DNA of 64,000 nt from Polynucleobacter sp. AP-Capit-er-40B-B4 (lineage in GTDB: Bacteria; Pseudomonadota; Gammaproteobacteria; Burkholderiales; Burkholderiaceae), in NCBI RefSeq assembly GCF_018882245.1, contig NZ_JACVOV010000001.1:496001-560000 (forward strand), given 5' to 3'. Both the position numbers and the translations under genes were made by a program. The first letter of the stretch is position 1. Every line of letters starts with the position of its first letter. The notes below the pieces were generated by a model. That model was given only the letters and a program-made list of their open reading frames with translations. It made no database searches and had not been told where the DNA came from. This document shows, one piece after another, positions 26,580-37,014 of this stretch.

Positions 26580-28384
26580 TAATCTTCTACCTGCAAAATA
26601 GCTAAGAACGCTTCCTGTGGAATCTCCACATTGCCTACCTGCTTCATACGCTTCTTACCTTCTTTTTGCTTCTCTAATAACTTACGCTTACGAGAGATGT
26701 CGCCGCCATAACACTTGGCCAAAACATTCTTACGCAAAGCTTTAACGTTTTCGCGTGCAACAATATTGCTACCAATCGCCGCCTGAATAGCCACATCAAA
26801 CATTTGTCGGGGAATAATGCCACGCATCTTCGCAACCACTTCGCGACCACGATGCTGACTATTACTACGGTGAACAATGACAGAAAGCGCATCAACCCGC
26901 TCGCTATTAATCAGGATGTCAACCTTCACCACATCAGCCGGACGATATTCTTTGAACTCATAGTCCATTGAGGCGTAGCCTCGTGAGATGGATTTCATCT
27001 TGTCAAAGAAGTCTAAAACAATCTCTGCCATTGGTAGTTCATAAGTGAGTTTGACCTGGCGACCTAGGTAATTCATATCCATCTGAATACCGCGCTTACC
27101 AACGCACAAGGCAATAATGGAGCCCACATACTCTTGGGGCATGTATAAATTGACTGTCACGATAGGCTCAAGAATCGTATTAATCTTGCTGGCCTCAGGC
27201 ATCTTCGATGGATTATCTACAGAAATAATAGAGCCATCCGATTGCTCTACCTGATACACCACCGTTGGAGCGGTAGTGATGAGATTCATCCCATACTGAC
27301 GCTCTAAACGCTCCTGCACAATCTCCATGTGCAACAAACCTAAGAAGCCGCAACGGAAACCAAATCCAAGCGCTTGTGACACCTCTGGCTCATACAAGAG
27401 CGAAGCATCGTTGAGCTGTAGCTTTTCTAAAGACTCGCGTAGCTGATCGTATTCACTCGATTCAACTGGATATAAACCCGCGAACACTTGCGGTTTAACT
27501 TCTTTAAATCCAGGCAATGGCTCAGATGCAGGAACGCGACCTTGTTGTCCAGGGGAATGTGTGACAGTGTCACCAACCTTAGCAGCCTTTAATTCTTTAA
27601 TACCAGCAATCACAAAGCCTACTTGACCAGCAGACAACTCTGGACGATCTACAGACTTAGGACTAAACACCCCCACATGCTCAACTAAATGACTGGAACC
27701 ATTAGCCATTAAAGTAATTTTTTCTTTTGGTTTTAAAGTGCCGTTCACAACGCGCACCAGCATGACAACACCTACATAGTTATCAAACCAAGAGTCAATA
27801 ATTAAAGCCTGCAATGGATCTGCTGCATTACCTTTTGGCGGAGGTACTCTCGCGATCATTTCTTCGATCACATCCACTACACCCATACCTGTTTTAGCTG
27901 AGCAGGTAACCGCTTCTGATGCATCAATACCAATCACATCTTCAATTTCTTTTTTGGCGCGTTCAGGATCAGCCTGCGGCAAATCAATCTTATTAAGAAC
28001 CGGAACAACCTCAACACCCAACTCAAGAGCCATGTAACAGTTAGCAACTGTTTGCGCCTCAACACCTTGGCTTGCATCAACCACGAGCAAAGCCCCCTCA
28101 CAGGCAGATAAAGAACGACTAACCTCATAGGAGAAATCGACGTGGCCTGGGGTATCAATCAGATTGATGTTGTAGATCTTGCCGTCTTTGGCTTTGTAAT
28201 TTAAAGCAGCGGTTTGCGCCTTAATCGTGATACCACGCTCACGCTCAATATCCATTGAGTCAAGCACCTGGGCTTCCATTTCGCGATCAGAAAGACCGCC
28301 ACACAGTTGAATAATGCGATCAGCAAGCGTCGATTTGCCGTGATCGATATGGGCGATGATAGAAAAATTGCGGATTAAATCCAT
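26579..28384 (-). CDS. lepA: Elongation factor 4 (LepA)
   Basis: A 601-residue ribosomal GTPase linked to initiation or back-translocation. G1 AHIDHGKST, switch I RGITI, G3 DTPGHVDF and G4 NKIDLP are present, and the unique C-terminal domain has [11 protein letters not shown] and [14 protein letters not shown]. Length is normal. It couples to lepB through an overlapping TAATG, and is separated from mucD upstream by 136 bases holding inverted repeats. Confidence 0.97.
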   Translation of the reverse strand: MDLIRNFSIIAHIDHGKSTLADRIIQLCGGLSDREMEAQVLDSMDIERERGITIKAQTAALNYKAKDGKIYNINLIDTPGHVDFSYEVSRSLSACEGALLVVDASQGVEAQTVANCYMALELGVEVVPVLNKIDLPQADPERAKKEIEDVIGIDASEAVTCSAKTGMGVVDVIEEMIARVPPPKGNAADPLQALIIDSWFDNYVGVVMLVRVVNGTLKPKEKITLMANGSSHLVEHVGVFSPKSVDRPELSAGQVGFVIAGIKELKAAKVGDTVTHSPGQQGRVPASEPLPGFKEVKPQVFAGLYPVESSEYDQLRESLEKLQLNDASLLYEPEVSQALGFGFRCGFLGLLHMEIVQERLERQYGMNLITTAPTVVYQVEQSDGSIISVDNPSKMPEASKINTILEPIVTVNLYMPQEYVGSIIALCVGKRGIQMDMNYLGRQVKLTYELPMAEIVLDFFDKMKSISRGYASMDYEFKEYRPADVVKVDILINSERVDALSVIVHRSNSQHRGREVVAKMRGIIPRQMFDVAIQAAIGSNIVARENVKALRKNVLAKCYGGDISRKRKLLEKQKEGKKRMKQVGNVEIPQEAFLAILQVED

Positions 28385-28470
28385 AGCGTCTTAATAGGTC
28401 ATTCAAAAAACGCCTTGTCAGAACGCACCACAATGATGCGCTGCAAAAAGTCGTCTTGAAGTGATTGTAA

Positions 28471-28532
28471 TGGGTGGCGCCCAAAAGGCGCCAAACCCCA
28501 TTTCTAAGCCCAAAATAGGGTTATTTTGGCTT
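28471..28532 (-). repeat. Two hairpins between mucD and lepA
   Basis: GGCGCC/GGCGCC (28476-28481, 28487-28492) extended by TGGG/CCCA forms one hairpin. AAGCC-AAAATA/TATTTT-GGCTT (28506-28532, one bulge) overlaps the mucD stop. No T-run follows on the minus strand, so these may stabilise or process the mRNA rather than end it. Confidence 0.5.
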
Positions 28533-29969
28533 TACAGGGACCACCAAAGTGCTATCAGCACGGCGTATAAAGACCGGGACGGCCTTGTTAGCATCAAGAC
28601 CCTTAACCAGAGCCTCAAACTGCTTAACGCCCGTGATATCGGCATCAGCAACCCTAATAATGACATCTCCAGGACGAATTCCGGCCCTAGCCAAAGGGCC
28701 GTCCCCCAAACCAGTGACCTCAACCCCGCCCTTGATATTCAAATCCTTCTTTTTGCTATCGGAAAGCTCACTTACAGCAACCCCAAGAGCATTTGCGCTA
28801 TTGCCATTTGCAGCCGGGGCATCCGACTTTTTACTTGCTGTCTGAGTAGATTCGGCATCAGTTACGGTCACCGTTAAATCACGGGCACCACCCTTGCGCC
28901 AAACTTGCACCGGCACTGAAGTACCCGGTTTAGTTTCACCCACCACTCTTGGCAAGTCAGTTGATTTAGCAATATCGCGCCCGTTGAAACTCAGGATCAC
29001 ATCACCAGACTCGATTCCACCGGTAGCAGCTGGGCCGCCTGGCTCAACATTGCGAACGTATGCACCGCGAGGTTTGCCTAAACCTAAACTCTCCGCTACA
29101 TCTTTGGTCATCTCACCTAAAGCAACGCCAATACGACCGCGCGTCATCTTGCCATTGGTACGCAATTGATCTGCAACGCGCATCGCTTCATCAATCGGAA
29201 TCGCAAATGAAATTCCCATGTAGCCACCAGAGCGACTGAAGATTTGTGAGTTGATGCCGATTACTTGACCAGCTGTATTTAAGAGGGGTCCGCCAGAGTT
29301 TCCTGGGTTAACCGCAACGTCTGTTTGGATAAATGGCAAGTAGTCGCCAGTATCACGACTCTTCGCAGACACAATTCCTGCAGTGACCGTATTCTCAAGA
29401 CCAAACGGGGAGCCAATCGCTAAAACCCATTCACCCACACGCACTCTTGATGAATCGCCCAAAGGCAACTTAGGCAAATCACGAGCATCAATTTTGACAA
29501 CAGCAACATCAGTACGTTTATCCATACCAAGTAACTTTGCCTTGAACTCACGCTTGTCGGTTAGGGTTACGTAGATGGTTGTAGCGCCCTCGACTACGTG
29601 AGCATTTGTCAAAATCAATCCGTTGGATTCAATAATGAAACCAGAGCCCACGCCACGATCTGCTTCTTGCGGTTTACCGGAATTTGGTTGCGCTTGCTTA
29701 GGGCTATTTGGAATTCCAGGAATAGGTACACCAAAGAAACGACGGAAGAATTCAGCTTGATCTTCAGGCATTCCAGGTATGCCACCTTGAGCCTGTTGCA
29801 CCACCACTTTTTCAGTCGTACGAATATTCACCACTGCAGGACTGGCGCGTTCAACCAAATCTGCAAAGTCAGGAATGGTGACTCGAGGATTTTGCGCAGA
29901 AGCTGATGGAATAAATGCAACTTGCCCAAAGCTAAAGATAGCCATGAGCGCAATTAAGAACTTTTTCAT
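28521..29969 (-). CDS. mucD: Periplasmic serine protease MucD (DegP/DegQ family)
   Basis: A 482-residue Do-family quality-control protease. A signal peptide (cleavage after ASA, about residue 25) leads to a trypsin-like domain with H124, D154 and S225 (GNSGGP), then two PDZ domains (about 275-365 and 390-480). It degrades misfolded periplasmic proteins. In other Burkholderiales it follows rpoE-rseA-rseB, but here fabF lies just 50 bases upstream, so those three genes are missing from this locus. Confidence 0.94.
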   Translation of the reverse strand: MKKFLIALMAIFSFGQVAFIPSASAQNPRVTIPDFADLVERASPAVVNIRTTEKVVVQQAQGGIPGMPEDQAEFFRRFFGVPIPGIPNSPKQAQPNSGKPQEADRGVGSGFIIESNGLILTNAHVVEGATTIYVTLTDKREFKAKLLGMDKRTDVAVVKIDARDLPKLPLGDSSRVRVGEWVLAIGSPFGLENTVTAGIVSAKSRDTGDYLPFIQTDVAVNPGNSGGPLLNTAGQVIGINSQIFSRSGGYMGISFAIPIDEAMRVADQLRTNGKMTRGRIGVALGEMTKDVAESLGLGKPRGAYVRNVEPGGPAATGGIESGDVILSFNGRDIAKSTDLPRVVGETKPGTSVPVQVWRKGGARDLTVTVTDAESTQTASKKSDAPAANGNSANALGVAVSELSDSKKKDLNIKGGVEVTGLGDGPLARAGIRPGDVIIRVADADITGVKQFEALVKGLDANKAVPVFIRRADSTLVVPVKPK

Positions 29970-30019
29970 AATGCTATAGACCTACTTGGTAAAGACCAAC
30001 AATGGAGATACTAAGAATA

Positions 30020-31267
30020 TTAGGTCAGTTTGCCAAAAATCAAGGTACCGTTAGTACCCCCAAAGCCAAAATTGTTTTTGACTGCATGGTCTATCTTCAC
30101 ATCCCTAGCGGTGTTGGCGCAGTAGTCCAAGTCACACTCTGGGTCTTGATTGAAGATATTGATAGTAGGTGGCGATTTCTGGTTATGGAGTGCCAGGATC
30201 GTAAATACAGACTCCAAGCCGCCAGCGCCGCCCAAAAGGTGGCCGGTCATCGACTTGGTGGAATTAATTAACGCCTTTTTGGCATGATCACCTAAGGCAG
30301 CCTTAATGGCCTCGGTTTCATTCTTGTCACCTAGCGGTGTAGAAGTTCCGTGAGCATTTAAGTATTGAATCTGATCTGGGTTGAGCTTGGCATCGCGCAT
30401 TGCATTCACCATGCAACGACGTGGGCCATCCATATTTGGTGCGGTCATATGGTACGCATCACCACTCATACCAAAGCCGAGTAACTCGCAATAAATTTTT
30501 GCACCACGTGCTTTAGCGTGTTCGTATTCTTCGAGTACCACTACACCAGCACCTTCGCCGAGAACAAAACCATCGCGGTCTTTATCCCAAGGACGTGATG
30601 CAGTTGCAGGATCATCATTGCGTGTTGAAAGTGCTCTTGCAGAAGCAAAGCCACCAACACCCAATGCAGAAATTGTGGATTCAGCACCGCCAGCAACCAT
30701 CACATCAGCGTCGCCGTATTGAATTAAACGCGCAGCTAAACCGATGCTATGCAAACCGGTTGTACAAGCAGTGACCGCAGCTACGTTTGGACCTTTAAGA
30801 CCAAACAAAATACTGAGGTGACCAGAAATCATATTGATGATCGAGCCTGGAACAAAGAAGGGTGAGATACGACGAGGGCCGCGAGCCAAAAGCTCTGCAC
30901 CTGTCTCCTCAATCATTGGCAGGCCGCCGATACCGGAGCCAACCATCACGCCTACGCGCTCGGCGTTTTGCTCGGTGATCTCTAAACCACTGTCACGAAT
31001 AGCTTGCGTACCAGCAGCGATACCGTAATGGATAAAGGTATCCATATGACGCGCCTCTTTGGCAGAAACATATTCTTCGACATTGAAATCTTTCACCTCT
31101 CCAGCGAAATGAACGCTAAGCGGAGTGTGGTCAAACTTGGTGATGGTAGCGATGCCTGATTTGCCCGCGAGCAAATTAGACCAAGCTACATCAACCGAAT
31201 TACCAACAGGTGAGATGAGACCAAGGCCGGTGACTACTACCCGGCGTCGGCCATTTGATGCTGACAC
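30020..31267 (-). CDS. fabF: 3-oxoacyl-[acyl-carrier-protein] synthase II
   Basis: A 415-residue elongating ketosynthase of type II fatty acid synthesis, important for cis-vaccenate. The active cysteine lies in [11 protein letters not shown], and the histidines in [11 protein letters not shown] and [12 protein letters not shown] complete the Cys-His-His triad. [11 protein letters not shown] closes the fold. It is next after acpP (21 bases), the standard order, and is followed directly by mucD. Confidence 0.97.
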   Translation of the reverse strand: MSASNGRRRVVVTGLGLISPVGNSVDVAWSNLLAGKSGIATITKFDHTPLSVHFAGEVKDFNVEEYVSAKEARHMDTFIHYGIAAGTQAIRDSGLEITEQNAERVGVMVGSGIGGLPMIEETGAELLARGPRRISPFFVPGSIINMISGHLSILFGLKGPNVAAVTACTTGLHSIGLAARLIQYGDADVMVAGGAESTISALGVGGFASARALSTRNDDPATASRPWDKDRDGFVLGEGAGVVVLEEYEHAKARGAKIYCELLGFGMSGDAYHMTAPNMDGPRRCMVNAMRDAKLNPDQIQYLNAHGTSTPLGDKNETEAIKAALGDHAKKALINSTKSMTGHLLGGAGGLESVFTILALHNQKSPPTINIFNQDPECDLDYCANTARDVKIDHAVKNNFGFGGTNGTLIFGKLT

Positions 31268-31288
31268 AGTAATACCTAGGCTAGGGAA

Positions 31289-31528
31289 TTAACCCTGAGC
31301 TTTTGATTTAGCAAAGTCGATCGCGAGCTGAACTGTGGTGATCTTCTCAGCTTCCTCATCAGGAATTTCGATGCCGAATTCATCTTCCAAAGCCATAACC
31401 AGCTCAACAGTGTCAAGAGAGTCAGCGCCCAAGTCGTTCACAAAAGAAGATTCATTTTTGATCTCTGCTTCTGCGACGCCTAATTGCTCAGCGACGATTT
31501 TCTTAACGCGTTGTTCGATGTTGTCCAT
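31289..31528 (-). CDS. acpP: Acyl carrier protein
   Basis: A 79-residue ACP that carries fatty-acyl intermediates. Ser37 in [10 protein letters not shown] is the phosphopantetheine site, and the strongly acidic helix II and III are typical. The frame is open 22 codons further upstream, but ATG 31528 is the family start, with GGGGA nine bases upstream. It lies between fabG and fabF. Confidence 0.97.
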   Translation of the reverse strand: MDNIEQRVKKIVAEQLGVAEAEIKNESSFVNDLGADSLDTVELVMALEDEFGIEIPDEEAEKITTVQLAIDFAKSKAQG

Positions 31529-31629
31529 TAATTTCCCCAGGGGTTGTAAAAACGATGAAAAGGATTTTATCAGTTTGGCAGACCGAATTAGCAAATTCGC
31601 CTAAAAATGACCAAATCCTCGCTTTGCCG

Positions 31630-32373
31630 TTAGGCTAAATATAGTCCGCCATTGACGTGTAGGGTATTACCCGTAATGTAGCCAGCTGCTGGAGAGGCCA
31701 AAAATGCCACTGCCTGAGCCACATCCTCAGGACTACCTAATCTAGCCAATGGAATGTTCACTTTTAGGGCATTTTGCTGCTCTTCGCTCAAAGCGCGGGT
31801 CATATCCGTATCAATAAATCCAGGGGCCACGCAATTCACGGTGATATTACGGCTACCGATTTCGCGAGCTAAAGCGCGAGTCATGCCAGAAACACCTGCT
31901 TTTGCAGCCGCATAGTTTGCCTGACCCGCATTGCCCATATGACCGACGATGGAGGTGATATTGATGATGCGCCCGGCACGTGCCTTCATCATAGGACGCA
32001 ATACAGCCTGAGAAAGACGGAATACTGAACTTAAGTTGGTATCAATCACATCCGTCCACTCCTCGGACTTCATGCGCATCGCCAAATTATCACGTGTAAT
32101 GCCAGCGTTATTTACCAAGATATTGATACCGCCATACTCTTTGACGATCAAATCAATCATTTCTTCGCAAGCATTTGGTGCGGTGACATTTAATACTTTG
32201 CCAGCACCGCCGGAAGCTTTTAAACGCTCATCAATAGCTTTAGCACCGCTCTCCGAAGTGGCTGTGCCAATTACTTTGGCGCCGCACTTTACTAACTCAT
32301 CTGCAATTGCTTGACCAATACCGCGTGAGGCACCAGTTACTAAGGCAATTTGTCCACTTAAGTCGAGATTCAT
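31630..32373 (-). CDS. fabG: 3-oxoacyl-[acyl-carrier-protein] reductase
   Basis: A 247-residue NADPH-dependent short-chain dehydrogenase reducing 3-ketoacyl-ACP. TGASRGIGQAIA is the nucleotide-binding motif, NNAG and the Ser in ITSIVG are catalytic, and YAAAKAGVSG carries the Tyr and Lys of the YxxxK pair. It lies between fabD and acpP. Length and order are typical. Confidence 0.97.
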   Translation of the reverse strand: MNLDLSGQIALVTGASRGIGQAIADELVKCGAKVIGTATSESGAKAIDERLKASGGAGKVLNVTAPNACEEMIDLIVKEYGGINILVNNAGITRDNLAMRMKSEEWTDVIDTNLSSVFRLSQAVLRPMMKARAGRIINITSIVGHMGNAGQANYAAAKAGVSGMTRALAREIGSRNITVNCVAPGFIDTDMTRALSEEQQNALKVNIPLARLGSPEDVAQAVAFLASPAAGYITGNTLHVNGGLYLA

Positions 32374-32414
32374 ATTTGTCTTCCGCTGTTTTATGTATTT
32401 CTGTAATCTGGATT

Positions 32415-33350
32415 TTATTTAAGGCTTGCGAGAACTTCAGTCAAGCTAGCTTCATCAAACACTGGCACGCCAGTGACTTGATCATTAATGCGCTTAGTCA
32501 GGCCTGCCAATACCTTGCCTGGACCACACTCCACTACCTGAGTGATGCCTTGGCCTGCCATCGCTTGAATTGTTTCTTGCCAACGCACAGGCTTAGCTGC
32601 CTGACGCACCAAAGCGTCTTTAATGGCAATCGGATCATTCAAGATTTCAACATCCACGTTATTGATAACGGGAATGCTTGGCGCTTTAAATTCGATATTT
32701 GCTAAGTAGCCTTGGAGCTTTTCTGAAGCTGGCTGCAATAAAGAAGAGTGAAATGGCGCAGATACTGGCAAAGGTAAGGCACGTTTTGCGCCGGCTGCTT
32801 TTAATAACTCACATGCTTTGGTAACAGCGTCGCTTGCACCAGCAATCACCACTTGTCCGGGCGCATTGAAATTCACTGCTTCAACAACACCGCCCGAAGC
32901 AGCGCTTGCCTCAGCACAAACCTTAATCACGGTCGCATCATCTAAACCCAAAATAGCAGCCATGCCGCCAGTACCAACTGGAACGGCGCTTTGCATCGCT
33001 TCAGCACGAAAACGCACTAAAGGCACAGCATCTTTAAATGAGATTACGCCGGATGCAACTAAAGCAGAATACTCACCAAGACTATGTCCCGCCATAACCT
33101 TAGGGGCAGCGCCACCAGCAGCTAACCAGGCGCGATAAAAGGCAACGCCAGCAGTCAGCATCACAGGCTGAGTATTTGTTGTCAAAGACAATGCTTCAGC
33201 AGGGCCTTCGGCAATAAGTTTCGTTACATCTTCACCCAAGGCATCGGATGCCTCTTGCAATGTTGCACGCACTTCTGGACGCTGAGTAATTGAGTTGAGC
33301 ATGCCAACAGATTGAGAACCTTGACCGGGGAATACGAATGCAAATGTCAT
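32415..33350 (-). CDS. fabD: Malonyl CoA-acyl carrier protein transacylase
   Basis: A 311-residue acyltransferase loading malonate onto ACP. FPGQGSQ opens the chain, GHSLGEY carries the nucleophile serine, and the later PVSAPFHSSLL provides the catalytic histidine. VVECGPGKVLAGL closes the substrate region. It is next in order after fabH, 58 bases downstream, and precedes fabG. Confidence 0.97.
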   Translation of the reverse strand: MTFAFVFPGQGSQSVGMLNSITQRPEVRATLQEASDALGEDVTKLIAEGPAEALSLTTNTQPVMLTAGVAFYRAWLAAGGAAPKVMAGHSLGEYSALVASGVISFKDAVPLVRFRAEAMQSAVPVGTGGMAAILGLDDATVIKVCAEASAASGGVVEAVNFNAPGQVVIAGASDAVTKACELLKAAGAKRALPLPVSAPFHSSLLQPASEKLQGYLANIEFKAPSIPVINNVDVEILNDPIAIKDALVRQAAKPVRWQETIQAMAGQGITQVVECGPGKVLAGLTKRINDQVTGVPVFDEASLTEVLASLK

Positions 33351-33408
33351 GTGATTAATTCGCTAATGAAAGAAATTAAAGAGATAGATAAATAAAAGTG
33401 AATTCTTC

Positions 33409-34395
33409 TTAGTATTTAATGGCTACCGCGCCCCAAGCAAAGCCACCACCAACGCCTTCTAATAAAAGATGTTGGCCACGCTTAATTTGTCCGGAACGCA
33501 CACCAGCATCTAATGCCAATGGAATCGATGCGGCGGAAGTATTGCCATGTTCATGCACAGTCACAATTACCTTATCCATGGACATGCCCATCTTTTTGGC
33601 TGTGCCTTCCATGATGCGGATGTTTGCTTGATGTGGAACTAGCCAGTCAATCTGCTCAGGCTTGAGGTTGGCTTTCTCCAATGCTTCATGAGCTACTTGC
33701 TCTAAAACTTTCACGGCCAACTTAAATACTGCTTGACCATCCATCGTCATAAATGGTGAGCCATGCACTTCACCATTACCAGCGCGACCAGGAACACACA
33801 AGATATCGCGCTGACTACCATCAGCATGCAATGCCGTAGAAAGAATGCCGGCCTCTTTGGAAGCCTCGAGCACAACTGCTCCGGCGCCATCGCCAAACAA
33901 GACACAAGTACCGCGATCTTGAAAATTCAAAATACGTGAGAAGGTTTCAGCACCAATCACCAAAACTTTCTTATATGTGCCAGAACGAATAAACGCATCT
34001 GCAATGGCAAGCGCATAAGTAAAGCCAGCACAAACCGCCTGCACATCGAATGCTGCACAAGAAGTATGCGCACCTAATTTATCTTGAACTACACAAGCAG
34101 TACTTGGAAAGCCGCCCAAATGATCAGGTGTAGAAGTAGCCAAAATAATGAGATCTAAATCTTCGGAGGTGATTCCAGCGCTGCTGAGCGCAGCTTCTGC
34201 AGCCTTTACCGCTAGATCACTTGTGAGCTCATTCTCAGCCGCAAAGTGACGTGCAGAAATACCGCTACGCGTCTTAATCCACTCATCACTTGTCTCTAAG
34301 CCAGTTTTGGCAAGGCGCTCTACCAAGTCTTGATTAGTTAGGCGCAGTTCCGGAAGATAGCTTCCAGTGCCAGCTACTCTTGCAAAGATACTCAT
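33409..34395 (-). CDS. fabH: 3-oxoacyl-[acyl-carrier-protein] synthase III
   Basis: A 328-residue initiating ketosynthase joining acetyl-CoA to malonyl-ACP. The active-site cysteine is in [12 protein letters not shown], with His and Asn in VPHQANIRI and [18 protein letters not shown] is the usual C-terminus. Its start overlaps the plsX end by 4 bases (34392-34395), so it is translationally coupled to plsX. Confidence 0.97.
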   Translation of the reverse strand: MSIFARVAGTGSYLPELRLTNQDLVERLAKTGLETSDEWIKTRSGISARHFAAENELTSDLAVKAAEAALSSAGITSEDLDLIILATSTPDHLGGFPSTACVVQDKLGAHTSCAAFDVQAVCAGFTYALAIADAFIRSGTYKKVLVIGAETFSRILNFQDRGTCVLFGDGAGAVVLEASKEAGILSTALHADGSQRDILCVPGRAGNGEVHGSPFMTMDGQAVFKLAVKVLEQVAHEALEKANLKPEQIDWLVPHQANIRIMEGTAKKMGMSMDKVIVTVHEHGNTSAASIPLALDAGVRSGQIKRGQHLLLEGVGGGFAWGAVAIKY

Positions 34396-35405
34396 ACTTT
34401 TGTCTCCACTACAAAGGCTGCAGCAATACGCTCCACCATACGATTCTTGGCTGCCTCATAAGCACGATCAAGAGCAAAGCCAAATGCAAAACGATCAGCA
34501 GAACCGTGACTCTTAATGACGCAACCGCGCAAACCCAACAATACTGCACCGTTATAACGGCGATGGTCAACGCGCTTACGCACTCTAAGCAAAGGAACCA
34601 TTGCGCAAACAGCCATGATCTTAGTCATCAATGAGCGATTAAATTCTTGCCGAATCATTCCGCTCATCATCTTAGCCAAGCCTTCGCTAGCTTTTAATAC
34701 AACGTTGCCCACAAAGCCATCACACACAACAATATCTGTTGTGCCTTTAAAGATGTCATTACCTTCTACATTGCCATAAAAGTTTAAGGATGTTTGACGC
34801 AGCAATTCACTAGTTTGCTTAACAACTTCATTGCCTTTAATGACTTCTTCACCAATATTAAGAAGACCAATTGAAGGATTTTGTTTGCCGTCAACCACCT
34901 GCACCATCACGTTTGCCATTTGAGCAAACTGAACTAAGTGCATTGGCTCGCAGTCTGCGTTCGCGCCCAAATCTAGCATAGTCGTGCCACCCCCTAATTC
35001 ATTGGGAATAGCAGTAGCAATTGCAGGGCGATCAACGCCCTCAAGGGTTTTTAAGATGTAGCGAGAAATTGCCATGAGTGCACCAGTATTGCCAGAAGAG
35101 ATGACTGCATCAGCAGCACCCTCTTTAACTTGCTCAATAGCAACACGCATGGAAGAATCTTTTTTGCGACGCAAAGCAACCTCGATAGGATCATCCATCA
35201 AGACAACTTCACTAGCGGGAATAATTTGAATTCGCTCCATCGGAGCTTTAGGAGATTTACTCAAGACCTGCTTAATTAAATCGGGATCGCCTACCAAGGC
35301 AATCTTCACATCTGCATGTTTTTCTAGAAAATCGCAGGCAGCTGGAACCGTCACGACGACTCCATGATCTCCGCCCATGGCATCAATAGCTAGAGTAACG
35401 CTCAT
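34392..35405 (-). CDS. plsX: Phosphate acyltransferase PlsX
   Basis: A 337-residue peripheral membrane enzyme converting acyl-ACP to acyl-phosphate for phospholipid synthesis. [15 protein letters not shown] is the family start, and the central [12 protein letters not shown] motif is present. The frame extends 11 codons upstream to a TTG, but ATG 35405 is chosen on family grounds; no good ribosome site is visible before it. It overlaps fabH by 4 bases and follows a terminator-like hairpin after rpmF. Confidence 0.95.
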   Translation of the reverse strand: MSVTLAIDAMGGDHGVVVTVPAACDFLEKHADVKIALVGDPDLIKQVLSKSPKAPMERIQIIPASEVVLMDDPIEVALRRKKDSSMRVAIEQVKEGAADAVISSGNTGALMAISRYILKTLEGVDRPAIATAIPNELGGGTTMLDLGANADCEPMHLVQFAQMANVMVQVVDGKQNPSIGLLNIGEEVIKGNEVVKQTSELLRQTSLNFYGNVEGNDIFKGTTDIVVCDGFVGNVVLKASEGLAKMMSGMIRQEFNRSLMTKIMAVCAMVPLLRVRKRVDHRRYNGAVLLGLRGCVIKSHGSADRFAFGFALDRAYEAAKNRMVERIAAAFVVETKV

Positions 35406-35435
35406 AAACTCATTGATTGCTGCAAGTGATTTATC

Positions 35436-35468
35436 CAAGAAAAAAGCGGCTTTTACTGGAGCCGCTTC
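35436..35468 (-). terminator. Terminator-like hairpin between rpmF and plsX
   Basis: On the minus strand AAGCGGC (35461-35467) pairs with GCCGCTT (35444-35450) around ten bases, followed by a T-run. It probably attenuates transcription from the rpmF promoter into the fab genes. Confidence 0.7.
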
Positions 35469-35488
35469 TATCTGTTTAGACTAAAAAA

Positions 35489-35668
35489 TTAGTCGTTTTT
35501 AGTTTTAACAACTTTACGACCACGATAGTAGCCGTTAGGTGAAATGTGGTGGCGCAAATGAGCCTCACCAGTTGTGGCTTCAACAGCCGTAGCAGGTGCG
35601 GTCAAAAAGTCGTGCGCACGATGCATGCCACGTTTGGAAGGTGATTTTTTGTTTTGTTGAACGGCCAT
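35489..35668 (-). CDS. rpmF: 50S ribosomal protein L32
   Basis: A 59-residue L32. The N-terminus [20 protein letters not shown] and the basic end [14 protein letters not shown] are typical. The Cys-x2-Cys zinc site of some L32 proteins is absent, so it is a zinc-independent form. AGGAG lies seven bases before ATG. It lies between yceD and plsX, the order usual in proteobacteria. Confidence 0.97.
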   Translation of the reverse strand: MAVQQNKKSPSKRGMHRAHDFLTAPATAVEATTGEAHLRHHISPNGYYRGRKVVKTKND

Positions 35669-35773
35669 ATTGAACTCCTAAGCAAGGCGACATTCTAGCA
35701 TGGAAAAGCACCTAAATGCTTGATTTGTTGACAAAAGGTGTCCAAAACAACAACTGAAATATAAGCACTGATT

Positions 35774-36349
35774 TCAGTTTTTCTTCATATTTTTCAATAT
35801 GTTAAAGGGATTTTCACGCTCATCTGACACCGCTTCATCGCCCTCATCTCCGAAAGTAGAGGCATGCGGCTCACAAAAGCCTTCTGGATGCTTGGGAATC
35901 AGGGGTAAAGACAGCAAAACCTCATCCTCAATGGTTTCCAAGAGGTTGAAATGCTGATTTACCACCAAAGGCTCTTGCTCTTCATCCTCCAAGGGATAGG
36001 CGTCAGCCTCTTCATCAGTGGCCACAAGGACAAAGCGCCGCTTTTCTTCCATATCCACCGCGCAATCCTGCAAACAGCGCTGGCAAACTAGGTGCAGACG
36101 ACCTTTTAGCCCTAATTCAAGGATTTGATGTGGCTCACTGCCGGGAGAATCCTCAAAATGCGTTTGAACTGACCAGTCAAACCCATCGCCTGGGTTAATG
36201 GTTGAAGCCTCCTCAGCCACCCTTGGCAGATCTTGGATGCTTAAAAATCCAGCACCCTTATAGGATTGGGGGGCACAAAAATCTACCCTCTTTAAAGCGC
36301 TAGGCTCGGAAGATAGTTCGACTTGAGGTAAAACTTGATTACGATTCAT
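35774..36349 (-). CDS. yceD: YceD family (DUF177) rRNA accumulation protein
   Basis: A 191-residue protein of the YceD family, which is needed for normal 23S rRNA levels in bacteria and plants. The LHLVCQRCLQDCAV segment (about residues 92-105) contains the conserved C-x2-C, and the acidic tail is typical. It precedes rpmF by 105 bases, the conserved neighbour. Its molecular activity is not established. The start is the first ATG. Confidence 0.9.
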   Translation of the reverse strand: MNRNQVLPQVELSSEPSALKRVDFCAPQSYKGAGFLSIQDLPRVAEEASTINPGDGFDWSVQTHFEDSPGSEPHQILELGLKGRLHLVCQRCLQDCAVDMEEKRRFVLVATDEEADAYPLEDEEQEPLVVNQHFNLLETIEDEVLLSLPLIPKHPEGFCEPHASTFGDEGDEAVSDERENPFNILKNMKKN

Positions 36350-36392
36350 AGCATCAGTCTAAATGAAGCAGCACTAGAAAGCACAGAACACG

Positions 36393-36989
36393 ATGAGTAG
36401 TTTCCAAAACCCACCCTTGATTTTGGGGTCTACCTCCAAATATCGACGCGAACTATTAGAGCGTCTGCGCATTCCTTTTGAAGTCATTTCACCAAAAGTA
36501 GATGAAACACCCCTCACTGGCGAGAGCACACTCGATTTAGCAATGCGTCTCGCACATGCAAAGGCAGCTGCGGTTGCCAAAGAACATCCCGATGCTTGGG
36601 TGATTGGATCTGATCAAGTTGCAGATCTTTGTGGCGCAGCAATTGGTAAGCCAGGTAATTTCGAACGAGCGTTAGCGCAATTACAACTCATGCGCGGTCA
36701 AACAGTGATTTTCCAAACCGCTCTATGTCTGATGAAGGGCGACACCCAAACTACTTTATGTGTTCCTACCGAAGTTACCTTTCGCAAACTTCCAGACAAC
36801 GTCTTAGAGGCCTACTTACTGGCTGAAGAACCTTATGATTGCGCTGGTAGCGCCAAGTCTGAAGGTCTCGGCATTAGCCTGCTGGAATCCATTAAGAGCG
36901 ATGATCCCACTGCACTTATTGGCCTTCCTCTGATTGCATTAACAGGTCTACTGCGCGATGCAGGCTTTGCAATTCCATCAAAAAACTAA
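36393..36989 (+). CDS. maf: Maf family nucleotide pyrophosphatase, YceF type
   Basis: A 198-residue Maf/HAM1-superfold protein. The N-terminal LILGSTSKYRRELLERL and the central GSDQVA with catalytic acidic residue are present. The KVDETPLTGES loop agrees with the YceF subgroup, which cleaves 7-methyl-GTP, rather than the dTTP/UTP subgroup. It is divergent from yceD with 43 bases between starts, and is followed by a methyltransferase gene 25 bases on. Confidence 0.9.
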   Translation: MSSFQNPPLILGSTSKYRRELLERLRIPFEVISPKVDETPLTGESTLDLAMRLAHAKAAAVAKEHPDAWVIGSDQVADLCGAAIGKPGNFERALAQLQLMRGQTVIFQTALCLMKGDTQTTLCVPTEVTFRKLPDNVLEAYLLAEEPYDCAGSAKSEGLGISLLESIKSDDPTALIGLPLIALTGLLRDAGFAIPSKN

Positions 36990-37014
36990 GCAATAAAAAT
37001 AAAAGAAGTTATTT

